A stretch of DNA of 64,000 nucleotides, from assembly GCF_000633395.1 (NCBI RefSeq), contig NZ_AYMU01000009.1, forward strand, positions 124,001 through 188,000. Direction: 5' to 3'. Every line of letters starts with the position of its first letter. Within the stretch, counting starts at the first letter, position 1. This document shows positions 1 through 7,980 of this stretch, in pieces. The notes beneath the pieces are model-generated. The model was not told where the DNA came from and made no database searches. It saw only the letters and a list, made by a program, of their open reading frames with translations. A program made the position numbers and the translations under genes. The stretch is from Pseudomonas sp. PH1b (GTDB taxonomy: Bacteria; Pseudomonadota; Gammaproteobacteria; Pseudomonadales; Pseudomonadaceae).

Positions 1-1139
1 TGCAGGCGCTGGTCCTCGGGCAGGTTGAGCCCCAGCTTGACCAGGCGCGAGCGCATCACGGAAGCGGAATAGGCCACCTTGGCGTTCTTCACCCGGTCAT
101 TGATCGACGGGTCCATCCAGCTCCCGGTCCGCAGTTCGCCAATGCCGCCCTTGGTCCCCGGGTTGTAGTCGCCCAAGTGCCGCTCACTGGCAGCCAGCAG
201 CATGTCCCAGACCTCGGTGCCGATCGCGAAGGCGCTACTGCCGATGAAATGGGTACCGTTGCTGCGCCCGCCCAGGCCAGTGGTGACACGAATCCGGCCG
301 CCAATCTCCTGCCCGGGCTTGAGCAGGTCGCGGGCCTCGACGGTGCGAAAATTGGCGATCCCGCCGATCACTCCGGCACCGCCCATGGTCGAAGTGGCGC
401 CCTTCTCCACCACCACTTCGGAGAGCAGCTCCGGATCGACATAGAGAGTGCCGTTGCGCTGCTGGTGGCCGCTCTGCTGATAGTTCTGGCGCATGCCGTC
501 CACCGACATGTTGACCCGGCCATAGTCCTGGATCCCGCGAATGTTCACCGACAGGCCCGGGTCCTGCTGGCTGACTGCGGAATACACGCCGGAGGTTTCC
601 TCCAGCATGTCGGCGGCGTGCCGCGGCGGGTTGCGATCGAGCTGCTCGCGGCCGACCACGCTCACCGAACGTGGCGCGCTGTACACCCAATCGCTCTGGC
701 GGCCTTCGAGGTTGCCGGAGATGGTGGTGGGGGTCAGGGCCAGGGCGCCCTCACGCCCGGTTTCCACCCGGCTCAGGGTCACCTGGCGCTCGCCGGTGAA
801 GCGGTACTGCACCGGTGCATTGCCCAGCAGCCGGGCCAGGCCTTCCTCGGCGCTGTAGCGTCCCTTGAGCGATGAGCTGTGCAAGCCATGCAGGCGCAGG
901 CTGTCGAACAGCACTTGCACCCCCGCCTGCTCGGCAAACGCCAGCACTGCACTGCCAAGGGCCTGGGCAGGAATATCGAAGTCCAGCTGGCGTTGCTGCA
1001 AGGCGCTCTGCGGGGCACTACCCACAGACTCTGCCGCGTGCAGCAAATTGCCTCCTGCCAACAGTCCTGCTACGCCCAAGTGAATGGCGAGCGCCAAACG
1101 ACTTGCGGCGTGAACTCCAGTACGACTGCCTACCTTCAT
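1..1139 (-). CDS. hasR: TonB-dependent haem/haemophore receptor HasR (5' part, cut by window edge)
   Basis: This outer-membrane receptor takes up haem or haemophore-bound haem using TonB energy. Only the first ~379 residues are in the window. The ATG at 1139 opens a signal peptide (LALAIHLGVAGLLAGG). It is followed by an N-terminal signalling (STN) domain at about residues 50-110, the part that talks to an anti-sigma factor, and then by a plug domain with NIRGIQDYGRVN and VDGMRQNYQ. The later stretch LLAASERHLGDYNPGTKG resembles HasR of Serratia as I remember it. The sigma/anti-sigma genes lie directly upstream on the same strand, the usual hasI-hasS-hasR order. FecA-type siderophore receptors share the STN domain, so HasR is likely but not certain. 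Confidence 0.75.
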   Translation of the reverse strand, partial: MKVGSRTGVHAASRLALAIHLGVAGLLAGGNLLHAAESVGSAPQSALQQRQLDFDIPAQALGSAVLAFAEQAGVQVLFDSLRLHGLHSSSLKGRYSAEEGLARLLGNAPVQYRFTGERQVTLSRVETGREGALALTPTTISGNLEGRQSDWVYSAPRSVSVVGREQLDRNPPRHAADMLEETSGVYSAVSQQDPGLSVNIRGIQDYGRVNMSVDGMRQNYQQSGHQQRNGTLYVDPELLSEVVVEKGATSTMGGAGVIGGIANFRTVEARDLLKPGQEIGGRIRVTTGLGGRSNGTHFIGSSAFAIGTEVWDMLLAASERHLGDYNPGTKGGIGELRTGSWMDPSINDRVKNAKVAYSASVMRSRLVKLGLNLPEDQRL

Positions 1140-1270
1140 GTTTCCCATTCCTGCGCTGGCTATTCTTGTGTATGCGAATGCATCTCAATTAGCTAGACGT
1201 GCCAGGCAGGAAAACTCAGTAAGGTTTTTTCCGATTATTTTTCAGAAGAGCAGAAAAAGGCCTGCAGGCC

Positions 1271-2287
1271 TCAATAAATCAGGCTGACCCCGGCCAGGTC
1301 GAAACGCTGCACCTGCAGCTCCCGGGTCAGGGTATCCAGGGCGGTATCGAGCATGTCCAGGGGAAATACACCGCTGACCTGGCGCTGGGCCAGGTCGTTG
1401 CTGCTCAGCACCACGCGCCCGGGACGGTAGCGATTGAGGCGCTCGATGACCACGGCCAGGGGCTGACGATCGAACACCAGGACCCCGCGTCGCCAACTGG
1501 TGGCCCGCTGCAGGTCAAGCCCGTCCAGGGCCACCACCCCCGCTTGCGGGTCGTAACGGGCACTTTGCCCCTCCTGCAGCACCCGCTCGGAAGGACCGCT
1601 CTGTGCCGGGGAGTCAAGGCTCACGGCAACACTGTGCTGCAAGACCCCGACCCAGGCTTGCTGCTGATTTTCCCGGGTGACCAGGAAACGCGTGCCCAGG
1701 GCCCGGGTCTGGCCGCCGGCACTCTGCACGATGAAGGGCCGGCGCTCCTCACCGGCCATGGGCGCCACGTCGAATACCGCGGAGCCGGCCAGCAGTTGGA
1801 CCGTCCGCTGCTCGGAGCTGAAGTCGAGGCGAATGGCACTGGCCGAGTCCAGCTCCACCGTGCTGCCATCGGCCAGGTGCACAGTGCGGACCTCGCCTTT
1901 GCCGGTCAGGTAGTCGGCCTGCAGGTAGACCAGCGCCTGCGGTCCTTGCAGCCAGCCCAGGGCGACCACCAGGACCAGGGTGACGGCACTGGCCAGGCGA
2001 GGCAGCCGGCGTCGCCGGTGGGGGCGCGCCTGGGGCTGGGCCGCTGCCGGTTCATGGGCCTTGCGGCGGGGCGAGGCGCAGCCCAGCTCAGGATCCAGGC
2101 GCAAGTCTGCCAAGGCGTCCCAGGTCTGCCGGGCAAAAGCCAGGGCTTGGCCATGGCGCGGGTCGGCCTCCTGCCACTGGGCAAGTTCGGCCTGCGCGGA
2201 AGGGCTCAGCCCTCCCGCCTGCAAACGCACCGCCCAGTCGGCGGCGGCCTCGGTGATACTGCGCTCTTGCGGACCCTGGCTATTCAC
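1271..2287 (-). CDS. hasS: FecR-family anti-sigma factor (HasS-like)
   Basis: This inner-membrane sigma regulator, 338 residues, should hold the adjacent ECF sigma factor until the loaded receptor signals. The N-terminal ~90 residues match the cytoplasmic DUF4880 type (AADWAVRLQAGG, AELAQWQEADPRHG). One membrane span follows at about residues 98-118 (LASAVTLVLVVALGW). Then come a periplasmic FecR domain (GEVRTVHLADGSTVELDSASAIRLDF) and a C-terminal secretin-like DUF4974 region ending QRFDLAGVSLIY. The start codon is GTG with a weak GAGA ahead. It lies 63 bases after hasI and 131 bases before hasR. The assignment to the haem system rests on the neighbouring receptor. Confidence 0.8.
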   Translation of the reverse strand: MNSQGPQERSITEAAADWAVRLQAGGLSPSAQAELAQWQEADPRHGQALAFARQTWDALADLRLDPELGCASPRRKAHEPAAAQPQARPHRRRRLPRLASAVTLVLVVALGWLQGPQALVYLQADYLTGKGEVRTVHLADGSTVELDSASAIRLDFSSEQRTVQLLAGSAVFDVAPMAGEERRPFIVQSAGGQTRALGTRFLVTRENQQQAWVGVLQHSVAVSLDSPAQSGPSERVLQEGQSARYDPQAGVVALDGLDLQRATSWRRGVLVFDRQPLAVVIERLNRYRPGRVVLSSNDLAQRQVSGVFPLDMLDTALDTLTRELQVQRFDLAGVSLIY

Positions 2288-2350
2288 GTGTGAATCTCGA
2301 TTTCTCGTTATATATAAGCAGTGACGTCTGACCCCGGTTTTTACGGTAAT

Positions 2351-2890
2351 TCACTCGTCGGCCGACCGACCGCCGGTAGCCTGCAGCCGCTGCATCACAT
2401 ACGCCAGCGCCCGGGACAAATGCTTTTGTACCGAACTGTCGGAGATATTCAGGTGCCGGGCCACCTCGGCGTGGGTCATGCCTTCGATACGGTTCAGGCG
2501 AAAGATTTCCTGGGTGCGCGGGGGCAGTTCCATGATCGCCTGTTTCAATGCCATGCGCTGCTGCTGCGCCATCGCCTGAGCCTCCAGCCCGGCCACTTCA
2601 TCCTCGATGTCGGCCAGTACTTCATGGGGCACGGTATCGGTCTTGCGCCGTGCTTCCTGCCGGACGTGGTCGATCAGAAGATTGTTCGCCGTGCGGTAGA
2701 GATAGCCCTGGGAGTTGTCGATACGTTCGCCACGGGTCTGCTCCGCCAGGCGCAGGAAACTCTCCTGGACCAGGTCAGCAGCCAACTGAGGGTCCCGTAC
2801 CCGGCGTGCCAGGTACCCGCGCAGGGCAGCAGCATGCTTGAGAAACAGTCCCTTGAGATCCACGTCCGACAAACCGACTCCCTGGAACAT
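2351..2890 (-). CDS. hasI: ECF (FecI-type) RNA polymerase sigma factor, HasI-like
   Basis: This is an extracytoplasmic-function sigma factor of 179 residues that should direct transcription of the downstream receptor gene. Region 2 is seen in AADLVQESFLRLAEQTRG. Region 4 is seen in LPPRTQEIFRLNRIEGMTHAEVARHLNISDSSVQKHLSRAL, a typical helix-turn-helix. I chose the ATG at 2890 (MFQGVGLSDVDLKGLF). A longer frame starts at 2992, but its extra residues read through the Fur-like box and look non-coding. The Fur-like box just upstream suggests iron repression. The gene is followed by hasS and hasR on the same strand. Confidence 0.85.
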   Translation of the reverse strand: MFQGVGLSDVDLKGLFLKHAAALRGYLARRVRDPQLAADLVQESFLRLAEQTRGERIDNSQGYLYRTANNLLIDHVRQEARRKTDTVPHEVLADIEDEVAGLEAQAMAQQQRMALKQAIMELPPRTQEIFRLNRIEGMTHAEVARHLNISDSSVQKHLSRALAYVMQRLQATGGRSADE

Positions 2891-2922
2891 GAAGGAAATT
2901 GCCGGGCATCTTAAGGCCAGTC

Positions 2923-2941
2923 GAGAATGATTTTCAATTGA
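2923..2941 (-). promoter_or_regulatory. Fur-box-like site before hasI
   Basis: Read on the minus strand, the 19 bases TCAATTGAAAATCATTCTC match the classical Fur consensus GATAATGATAATCATTATC at 13 of 19 positions. The site ends 33 bases upstream of the hasI ATG, a normal place for iron-dependent repression of an ECF sigma gene. Confidence 0.6.
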
Positions 2942-3035
2942 TATAAGCACGCGACAACACGCCACTCCCTCCGACCTGCAAAACCGCCCCACGCGCTCGG
3001 CGGTTGATCGCTGGTTGAGCAGCCGAAAAGCGTCC

Positions 3036-3050
3036 GTGCGATTACCGCAC
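3036..3050 (+). promoter_or_regulatory. PcaR/IclR-type operator upstream of aroQ
   Basis: GTGCGATTACCGCAC has inverted arms GTGCG/CGCAC around ATTAC; the arms extend to six bases if the flanking C and G are counted. On the minus strand it reads GTGCGGTAATCGCAC, 13/15 identical to the PcaR site GTTCGATAATCGCAC that I recall from P. putida. Related words lie before quiC, the Gfo/Idh gene and the iclR gene. The site ends 126 bases before the aroQ ATG. Confidence 0.55.
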
Positions 3051-3089
3051 GCTTAATAGTCGCCCCCGCTCGCGCTTATCGTCGGCCAA

Positions 3090-3118
3090 TTGACCAAATT
3101 AACCAGTTAGTACAATTT
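3090..3118 (+). promoter_or_regulatory. Candidate aroQ promoter with AACCAGTTAGT operator
   Basis: TTGACC (3090-3095) and CAATTT (3113-3118), 17 bases apart, can serve as -35 and -10; TACAAT at 3111 is an alternative -10 with a short spacer. The imperfect palindrome around AACCAGTTAGT (3101-3111) lies between the two boxes, where a repressor would act. The same 11-mer occurs in the quiC promoter at 7599-7609. The local TetR regulator is the obvious candidate ligand; this is inference. Confidence 0.45.
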
Positions 3119-3176
3119 ACCCCCACGGCGTTGTCCCTCCCCCGCAACGCCCACAATAACAACGGAGAAATATCCC

Positions 3177-3626
3177 ATGCGTCCTATCGTTCTGGTGCTC
3201 AACGGCCCGAACCTGAACCTGCTCGGCACCCGCGAGCCAGCCACTTATGGCCACGAGACCCTGGCGGACCTCTCCGCCCTGTGCGGCCGCGCCGCCGAGG
3301 AACTGGGCCTTGGGGTGGAGTTTCGCCAGACCAACCATGAAGGCGAACTGCTGGACTGGATTCATGCCGCCCGTGGTCGCTGCGCCGGGATAGTGATCAA
3401 CCCCGCCGCCTGGACCCACACCTCGGTGGCGATCCGCGACGCCCTGGTGGCCAGCGAGCTGCCGGTGATCGAGGTGCACCTGTCCAACGTCCACGCCCGC
3501 GAGCCGTTTCGTCATCATTCGTTTGTCTCGGGGATTGCCCTGGCAGTGATGTGCGGCTTTGGCAGCCACGGCTATCGCCTGGCGCTGGAGCACTTCAGCC
3601 TGCGCTTCAAGGAGCAAGGCGTATGA
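3177..3626 (+). CDS. aroQ: Type II 3-dehydroquinate dehydratase
   Basis: This 149-residue cytoplasmic enzyme interconverts 3-dehydroquinate and 3-dehydroshikimate by anti-elimination. Type II hallmarks are present: LNGPNLNLLGTREP at the N-terminus, catalytic Tyr24 (in ATYGHETL), Asn75 in VINPAAWTHTS, and His101 in EVHLSNVHAREPF. The length is normal for the family. GGAGA lies 8 bases before the ATG. It overlaps the next gene by ATGA, so the two are co-translated. Because it sits beside a quinate/shikimate dehydrogenase-like gene and quiC, its role here is probably catabolic rather than biosynthetic. Pseudomonads usually carry a second aroQ near accBC, outside this window. Confidence 0.95.
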   Translation: MRPIVLVLNGPNLNLLGTREPATYGHETLADLSALCGRAAEELGLGVEFRQTNHEGELLDWIHAARGRCAGIVINPAAWTHTSVAIRDALVASELPVIEVHLSNVHAREPFRHHSFVSGIALAVMCGFGSHGYRLALEHFSLRFKEQGV

Positions 3627-4477
3627 CCCGGCACACAGGCGTGCTCGCCGGATTGATTGGCGCCGGCATCCAGGCTTCGCGCACCCCGTCCCTGCATGAA
3701 CATGAAGGTGATGCCCAGGGCCTGCGCTACCTGTACCGGTTGATCGACCTGGACCCATTGCAGCTCGACAGCAGCGCCCTGCCCGACCTGCTGAGCGCTG
3801 CCGAGCGAATGAACTTCACCGGCCTGAACATCACCTTCCCCTGCAAGCAGAGCATCCTGCCCCTGCTCGACGAGCTGTCCCCGGAGGCCCGGGGCATCGG
3901 CGCGGTCAACACCGTGGTGCTCAAGGACGGCAAGCGTGTGGGCCACAACACCGATTGCCTGGGGTTTGCCGAAGGTTTCCGCCGCGGCCTGCCGGGGGTT
4001 GCCCGCCAGCACGTGGTGCAGATGGGGGCCGGCGGCGCCGGGGCAGCGGTGGCCCATGCGCTGCTCAGCGAAGGCGTGCAGCAACTGACTCTTTTCGACG
4101 TGGAAAGCCTGCGCGCGCAAAGCCTGGCGGACAACCTCAACCAGCACTTCGGGGCCGCTCGGGCCCGGGCCGGAAACGACCTGCCCGGCACCCTGGCCAA
4201 CGCCGATGGGCTGGTCAACACCACGCCGATGGGCATGGCCAAGCTGCCCGGCATGCCGGTGCCGGTGGAGCTGTTGCGGCCCGAGTTGTGGGTGGCGGAG
4301 ATTGTCTATTTCCCCCTGGAAACCGAACTGCTGCGCAACGCCCGCGCCCTGGGTTGCCGCACCCTGGATGGCGGCACCATGGCGGTGTTCCAGGCGGTCA
4401 AGGCGTTCGAGCTGTTCAGCGGCCAGAGCGCCGATGCACAGCGCATGCTCGCGCATTTCCACAGCATGAACGGCTAA
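3623..4477 (+). CDS. Quinate/shikimate dehydrogenase-like protein (AroE family, QsuD/YdiB type)
   Basis: This 284-residue NAD(P)-dependent oxidoreductase belongs to the shikimate dehydrogenase family. Catalytic Lys75 (NITFPCKQS) and Asp111 (NTDCLGF) are present. The substrate motif is SRTPSLHEHEG rather than the SKSP of biosynthetic AroE. The nucleotide loop is GAGGAGAAVAHAL. The next strand ends in LFDVES, where an acidic residue usually favours NAD+ over NADP+; that fits the catabolic QsuD/YdiB branch. The ATG overlaps the aroQ stop. The likely role is oxidation of quinate or shikimate, feeding aroQ and quiC. The exact substrate is not settled by sequence. Confidence 0.8.
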   Translation: MTRHTGVLAGLIGAGIQASRTPSLHEHEGDAQGLRYLYRLIDLDPLQLDSSALPDLLSAAERMNFTGLNITFPCKQSILPLLDELSPEARGIGAVNTVVLKDGKRVGHNTDCLGFAEGFRRGLPGVARQHVVQMGAGGAGAAVAHALLSEGVQQLTLFDVESLRAQSLADNLNQHFGAARARAGNDLPGTLANADGLVNTTPMGMAKLPGMPVPVELLRPELWVAEIVYFPLETELLRNARALGCRTLDGGTMAVFQAVKAFELFSGQSADAQRMLAHFHSMNG

Positions 4478-4499
4478 AGCGCCAGGCCAGGCATGACCC

Positions 4500-4528
4500 G
4501 GCCGCCGCAGTCACCGACTGCGGCGGCC
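4500..4528. terminator. Strong stem-loop between convergent genes
   Basis: GGCCGCCGCAGTC and GACTGCGGCGGCC form a perfect 13-bp stem with a 3-base loop, 22 bases after the dehydrogenase stop. There is no T run on either side, so it may be a weak or bidirectional terminator, or an mRNA 3' end protector. Confidence 0.5.
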
Positions 4529-4545
4529 GAAAGTGCCGTCCAGGG

Positions 4546-4770
4546 TTACTCGGACTTGAGCTGCAAGCGTGACAGCAGGCCGATCAGCAGCACGTTGAAG
4601 AGGATCATCAGCGCGCTGCCCAGAAGCCCCACCACACTGATCACCGCATTGGGCAGCCAGTCGAACAGGCTCAAGCCGCTCAGGGACAGCAATCGCTCGC
4701 TGAACCAGAAAGCGTCGACCACGATCATCAGGATCAGGATCAATTTCAACGTCGGAACAGGGTTGCCCAT
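4546..4770 (-). CDS. Small two-span membrane protein, function unknown
   Basis: This 74-residue protein has two hydrophobic segments (LKLILILMIVVDAFWF at about 8-24 and AVISVVGLLGSALMILFNVLLIGLL at about 42-66) and a short polar tail LSRLQLKSE. I do not recognise the family. AAGGA stands 7 bases before the ATG, which supports it as a real gene. It lies between the dehydrogenase (convergent) and the TetR gene. It starts 47 bases downstream of the TetR stop on the same strand, so the two may share a transcript. Confidence 0.6.
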   Translation of the reverse strand: MGNPVPTLKLILILMIVVDAFWFSERLLSLSGLSLFDWLPNAVISVVGLLGSALMILFNVLLIGLLSRLQLKSE

Positions 4771-4817
4771 GGTGCTTTCCTTGTCAGATGGAACGCCTAT
4801 GCCTGCACAGGTAAGTG

Positions 4818-5495
4818 TCAGGCTTGCAGGTAGCGTAGAACCGATTCGCAGATCATTTCCCGGTGGCGTTGCTTGATGCTCTCGTCCGGCAGGTCGATCT
4901 GGAAGATCTCGCCGAAGGTGTGGCGGTTCGACACCCGGTAGAAACAGAACGAACTGATCAGCAAATGCACATCCAGCGGGTCCAGGCCGCGGCGGAACAC
5001 CCCGGCCTGCACGCCACGCTCGAGGATCTCGCCCAGGGCATGGAGGATGGTGTTGTTCATCGCCTTGATCACCCCGGACTGCTTCACGTACTCGGCCTTG
5101 TGGATATTCTCGATGCTGACGATGCGCACGAAATCGACGTTGCGGTCGTGGTGGTCGAAAGTGAATTCCACCAGCCGGCGAATCGCCTCCTGCGGCGCCA
5201 GTTCCGCCAGGTGCAGGCGGCTCTCGGTGCTGCGGATATCGCCGTAGAGTTTCTCCAGGACTTCGACGTACAGCTGCTCCTTGCTGCCGAAGTAGTAATA
5301 GATCATGCGCTTGGAGGTGTGGATGCGCTCGGCGATCGCGTCCACGCGGGCACCGGACAGCCCCTGCTGGACGAACTCGACAATGGCTTCTTGAAGGATG
5401 TTCTCGCGGGTCTTTTCCGGGTTGTTCTTGCGACTCTTGCGCGGCTCGAGGGCGGGCTCGGCGGGCGCAATGGAGCGTTCACGGGTCATTGTCAT
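4818..5495 (-). CDS. TetR-family transcriptional regulator, probably of quinate/shikimate genes
   Basis: This is a one-component DNA-binding repressor or activator of about 225 residues. The N-terminal helix-turn-helix is clear (ILQEAIVEFVQQGLSGARVDAIAERI, then TSKRMIYYYFGSKEQLY). A C-terminal ligand and dimer domain of the TetR_C type follows (ALGEILERGVQAGVFRRGLDPLDVHLLISS). The start is uncertain: ATG at 5495 or 5489 is preferred to the far upstream 5582, which would add a basic tail not typical of the family. It lies 104 bases downstream of quiC on the same strand. The word AACCAGTTAGT shared by the aroQ and quiC promoters is a plausible target. Confidence 0.85.
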   Translation of the reverse strand: MTMTRERSIAPAEPALEPRKSRKNNPEKTRENILQEAIVEFVQQGLSGARVDAIAERIHTSKRMIYYYFGSKEQLYVEVLEKLYGDIRSTESRLHLAELAPQEAIRRLVEFTFDHHDRNVDFVRIVSIENIHKAEYVKQSGVIKAMNNTILHALGEILERGVQAGVFRRGLDPLDVHLLISSFCFYRVSNRHTFGEIFQIDLPDESIKQRHREMICESVLRYLQA

Positions 5496-5599
5496 TCTGG
5501 GCTCACGGCCATCATTGCACACGCGGGCGATTATGGGCCGCGTCACCCCGCGAAAGAAAGCACGGAGGCGGTGCTTGGCCACCGCCGATTACCAAACCC

Positions 5600-7510
5600 C
5601 TACAACTTGGCCTGACGCACCGCGCCGCTGCGGGACTTGGCCATGGCCGCCAGGCGCACCGCGACGTTGGCCGCGCCATAGCCGGCGTAGCCGTTCTTGC
5701 GCTGGATGATCTCGAAGAAGAAGCGCCCCTCGAACGGCTCGGTGTAGACATGGAACAGCTCGCCGCCCTGGGCATCGCGGTCGTACAGGACGTTGTAGTA
5801 GGCCAGTTCGCTGAGGAACTCGTCATCGAAATCGAAACGCGCCGCCAGGTCGTCGTAGTAGTTGAGGGGAATATCCAGCAGCGGCACCCCGGCTTCCTTG
5901 GCACGACTGACCTCGGCGAAGAGGTCGTCGCAATCAAAAGCAATGTGATGCACCCCCGAGCCGCGATAACTGGACAAGGCATGGGAGATGGCCGTGTTAC
6001 GGTTCTCCGAGATGTTCAACGGCAGGCGGATCGAGCTGCAACGGCTGCGCAGGGCGCGGCTTTTCACCAGGCCATAGGGGTCGGGCAGCACCACTTCATC
6101 GTCGGCGGTGAAGTCCAGCAGGCACTTGTAGAACAGCACCCAGCTGTCGAGGCTGTCCGCCGGCAGTGCCATGGCTATGTGGTCGACCCGCTTGAGGCTG
6201 CCCTTGGCCTGCGCGCCGTCGAACAGGTTGAAGTCAGTGTCGTACCAGGGCTGGCCGCCCGGCTGCTGGTCCACCAGGTAGATCAGGCTGCCGTCGGGCT
6301 CGCGCACGGCGGCCAGTTCCAGCTCGTTGGGCCCCACCAGGCCGCGATAGGGCTGGCCCTTGTAGGCCACCGCGCGCTGCAGGGCCTTGGCACTGTCCTT
6401 GACCCGGATTGCCGTGGCACACACCGAAGGGCCGTGGGCCTCGAAGAAGCTGTGGGCAAAGGAATAGGGTTCGGAGTTGAGGATCAGGTTGATGTCGCCC
6501 TGGCGCATCAGGCTCACGCTCTTGGAGCGGTGTTGCCCGGCCCGGGCAAACCCCAGGCGCTCCAGCCAGCCACTCAGCTTGGCCCCCAGGGCCTCGTCCA
6601 CGGCGAATTCGAGGAACTCGGTGCCGTCATAGGCCTCGGCCGGAGGCGGCGCGAACAGGGTGTCGAGGTTGGCCACCGGTTGCGCCTCCTGGCACAGGCG
6701 CTCGCGGGTCTTTTCCTCCAGGTACAACAGGGAGCGCAGGCCGTCGGCGGCGTTGGCCCGTGGCGGCGCGGCGCGAAAGCCGTCATTGAAGATCTCCAGG
6801 GACAAGGGGCCGGTGTAGCCGCTCTTGATGATCGGTGCCAGGAACCCCGGGAGGTCGAATTCGCCCTGCCCCGGAAAGCAGCGAAAATGCCGGCTCCACT
6901 CCAGCACGTCCATGGCCAGGATCGGTGCGTCAGCCATCTGCACGAAGAAGATCTTGTCCCCCGGGATCTCGGCGATCGCCGAGGGGTCGCCCTTGAGCGA
7001 CAGGGTATGGAAGCTGTCCAGCAACACCCCGAGGCTGGGGTGGTCGGCACTGCGGACAATGTCCCAGACCTGCTGGTAGGTGTTCACGTGGCGGCCCCAG
7101 GCCAGGGCTTCGTAGCCTATGCGCAGGCCGCGCACCGCCGCGCGTTCGGCCAACTGGTGCAGGTCATCGACAATGATCTGCCGGTCCCCCAGGCTGTCGG
7201 CCGCGGCATTGCTGCACACCAGCACCAGGTCGGTGCCCAGTTCCTGCATCAGGTCGAATTTGCGTTCGGCGCGCTCCAGGTTGCGCGCCAGGCGATCACG
7301 GCGGCAGCCCTCAAAATCCCGAAATGGCTGGAACAGGGTGATGGCAATCCCCAGGTCGGCGCACATCTGCCTGATTTCCCGCGGGCTGCCGTCGTAGTAG
7401 AGAAGGTCGTTCTCGAAGATTTCCACTCCGTCGAACCCGGCCGCGGCGATGGCTTCGAGTTTTTCCGGCAGGGTGCCGCTCAAGGACACGGTGGCAATGG
7501 AACGCTGCAT
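5600..7510 (-). CDS. quiC: 3-dehydroshikimate dehydratase QuiC (TIM barrel fused to HPPD-like domain)
   Basis: This 636-residue enzyme converts 3-dehydroshikimate to protocatechuate. The N-terminal half (about 1-270) is a sugar-phosphate-isomerase TIM barrel. The metal ligands appear as Glu134 (GYEALAWG), Asp165 (LLDSFHTL), Gln191 (FFVQMADAP) and Glu239 (LSLEIFND), the positions I recall for P. putida QuiC1. The C-terminal half (about 290-600) is a pair of glyoxalase/hydroxyphenylpyruvate-dioxygenase-like modules (VDHIAMALP, GVHHIAFDCDDLF). GGGAG lies 7 bases before the ATG. It sits between a TetR gene and an MFS gene. The product feeds pcaHG further right in the window. Confidence 0.93.
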   Translation of the reverse strand: MQRSIATVSLSGTLPEKLEAIAAAGFDGVEIFENDLLYYDGSPREIRQMCADLGIAITLFQPFRDFEGCRRDRLARNLERAERKFDLMQELGTDLVLVCSNAAADSLGDRQIIVDDLHQLAERAAVRGLRIGYEALAWGRHVNTYQQVWDIVRSADHPSLGVLLDSFHTLSLKGDPSAIAEIPGDKIFFVQMADAPILAMDVLEWSRHFRCFPGQGEFDLPGFLAPIIKSGYTGPLSLEIFNDGFRAAPPRANAADGLRSLLYLEEKTRERLCQEAQPVANLDTLFAPPPAEAYDGTEFLEFAVDEALGAKLSGWLERLGFARAGQHRSKSVSLMRQGDINLILNSEPYSFAHSFFEAHGPSVCATAIRVKDSAKALQRAVAYKGQPYRGLVGPNELELAAVREPDGSLIYLVDQQPGGQPWYDTDFNLFDGAQAKGSLKRVDHIAMALPADSLDSWVLFYKCLLDFTADDEVVLPDPYGLVKSRALRSRCSSIRLPLNISENRNTAISHALSSYRGSGVHHIAFDCDDLFAEVSRAKEAGVPLLDIPLNYYDDLAARFDFDDEFLSELAYYNVLYDRDAQGGELFHVYTEPFEGRFFFEIIQRKNGYAGYGAANVAVRLAAMAKSRSGAVRQAKL

Positions 7511-7598
7511 GATTCAACTCCCGGATGAAAACGGCCGGTGCACCCGTGCCTTTATTGGATTGCCGCGGATTATTCCACACCGCTCCTCAAAGTGTACG

Positions 7599-7609
7599 AA
7601 CCAGTTAGT
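7599..7609. promoter_or_regulatory. AACCAGTTAGT word in the quiC promoter
   Basis: This is the same 11-mer as in the aroQ promoter, inside the imperfect palindrome TACGAAC-CA-GTTAGTT. It lies next to the PcaR-like site and about 90 bases before quiC, overlapping where a -10 box for quiC would fall. The local TetR protein is the proposed ligand; this is inference. Confidence 0.45.
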
Positions 7610-7614
7610 TTTGT

Positions 7615-7629
7615 GTTCGATTATCGAAC
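7615..7629. promoter_or_regulatory. PcaR/IclR-type operator before quiC
   Basis: GTTCGATTATCGAAC is an almost perfect palindrome with six-base arms GTTCGA/TCGAAC. On the minus strand it is GTTCGATAATCGAAC, 14/15 identical to the P. putida PcaR site GTTCGATAATCGCAC as I remember it. It is 105 bases upstream of the quiC ATG and about 380 bases before the carrier gene. Confidence 0.65.
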
Positions 7630-7980
7630 AAAATGCGGATTGGCGAATTGACGATTTTTCAGCCACTGCGCACCATCGACAGCACATTGAGCCGGCCCCA
7701 CAACCTCCGGCTTCAATCACCCAGACCCAGAACACACCATAAAAATTTCAAAAATCGGGTACACCCTCATGCTTGCACTCAACGCCCCGCACTGCTGCAC
7801 ATCCCGTAGGCTCATGCCTGGAGCGACCTCGATCGGCCCCTGGAGCAACACGCCCCAGCCCTGAGCTGATGCGTCGAGACGACAGCGTTCGCCTGCCCAA
7901 CTCAAGCGGCAACGACGAACCTACCCAGCCGGTCAATCAGCACGCCCTCGCTGACGATTGATCACGCGCCCTTGAGTTCC

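Noticed and set aside
5489..7528. A 679-codon plus-strand frame opposite quiC
   Set aside because: A GC-driven shadow: it follows the wobble pattern of quiC, has no family motif and no ribosome site.
7616..7622. GTTCGAT words that resemble a tRNA T-loop
   Set aside because: No acceptor or anticodon stems fit around them; they are parts of the palindromic operator. No tRNA or rRNA gene was found in the window.
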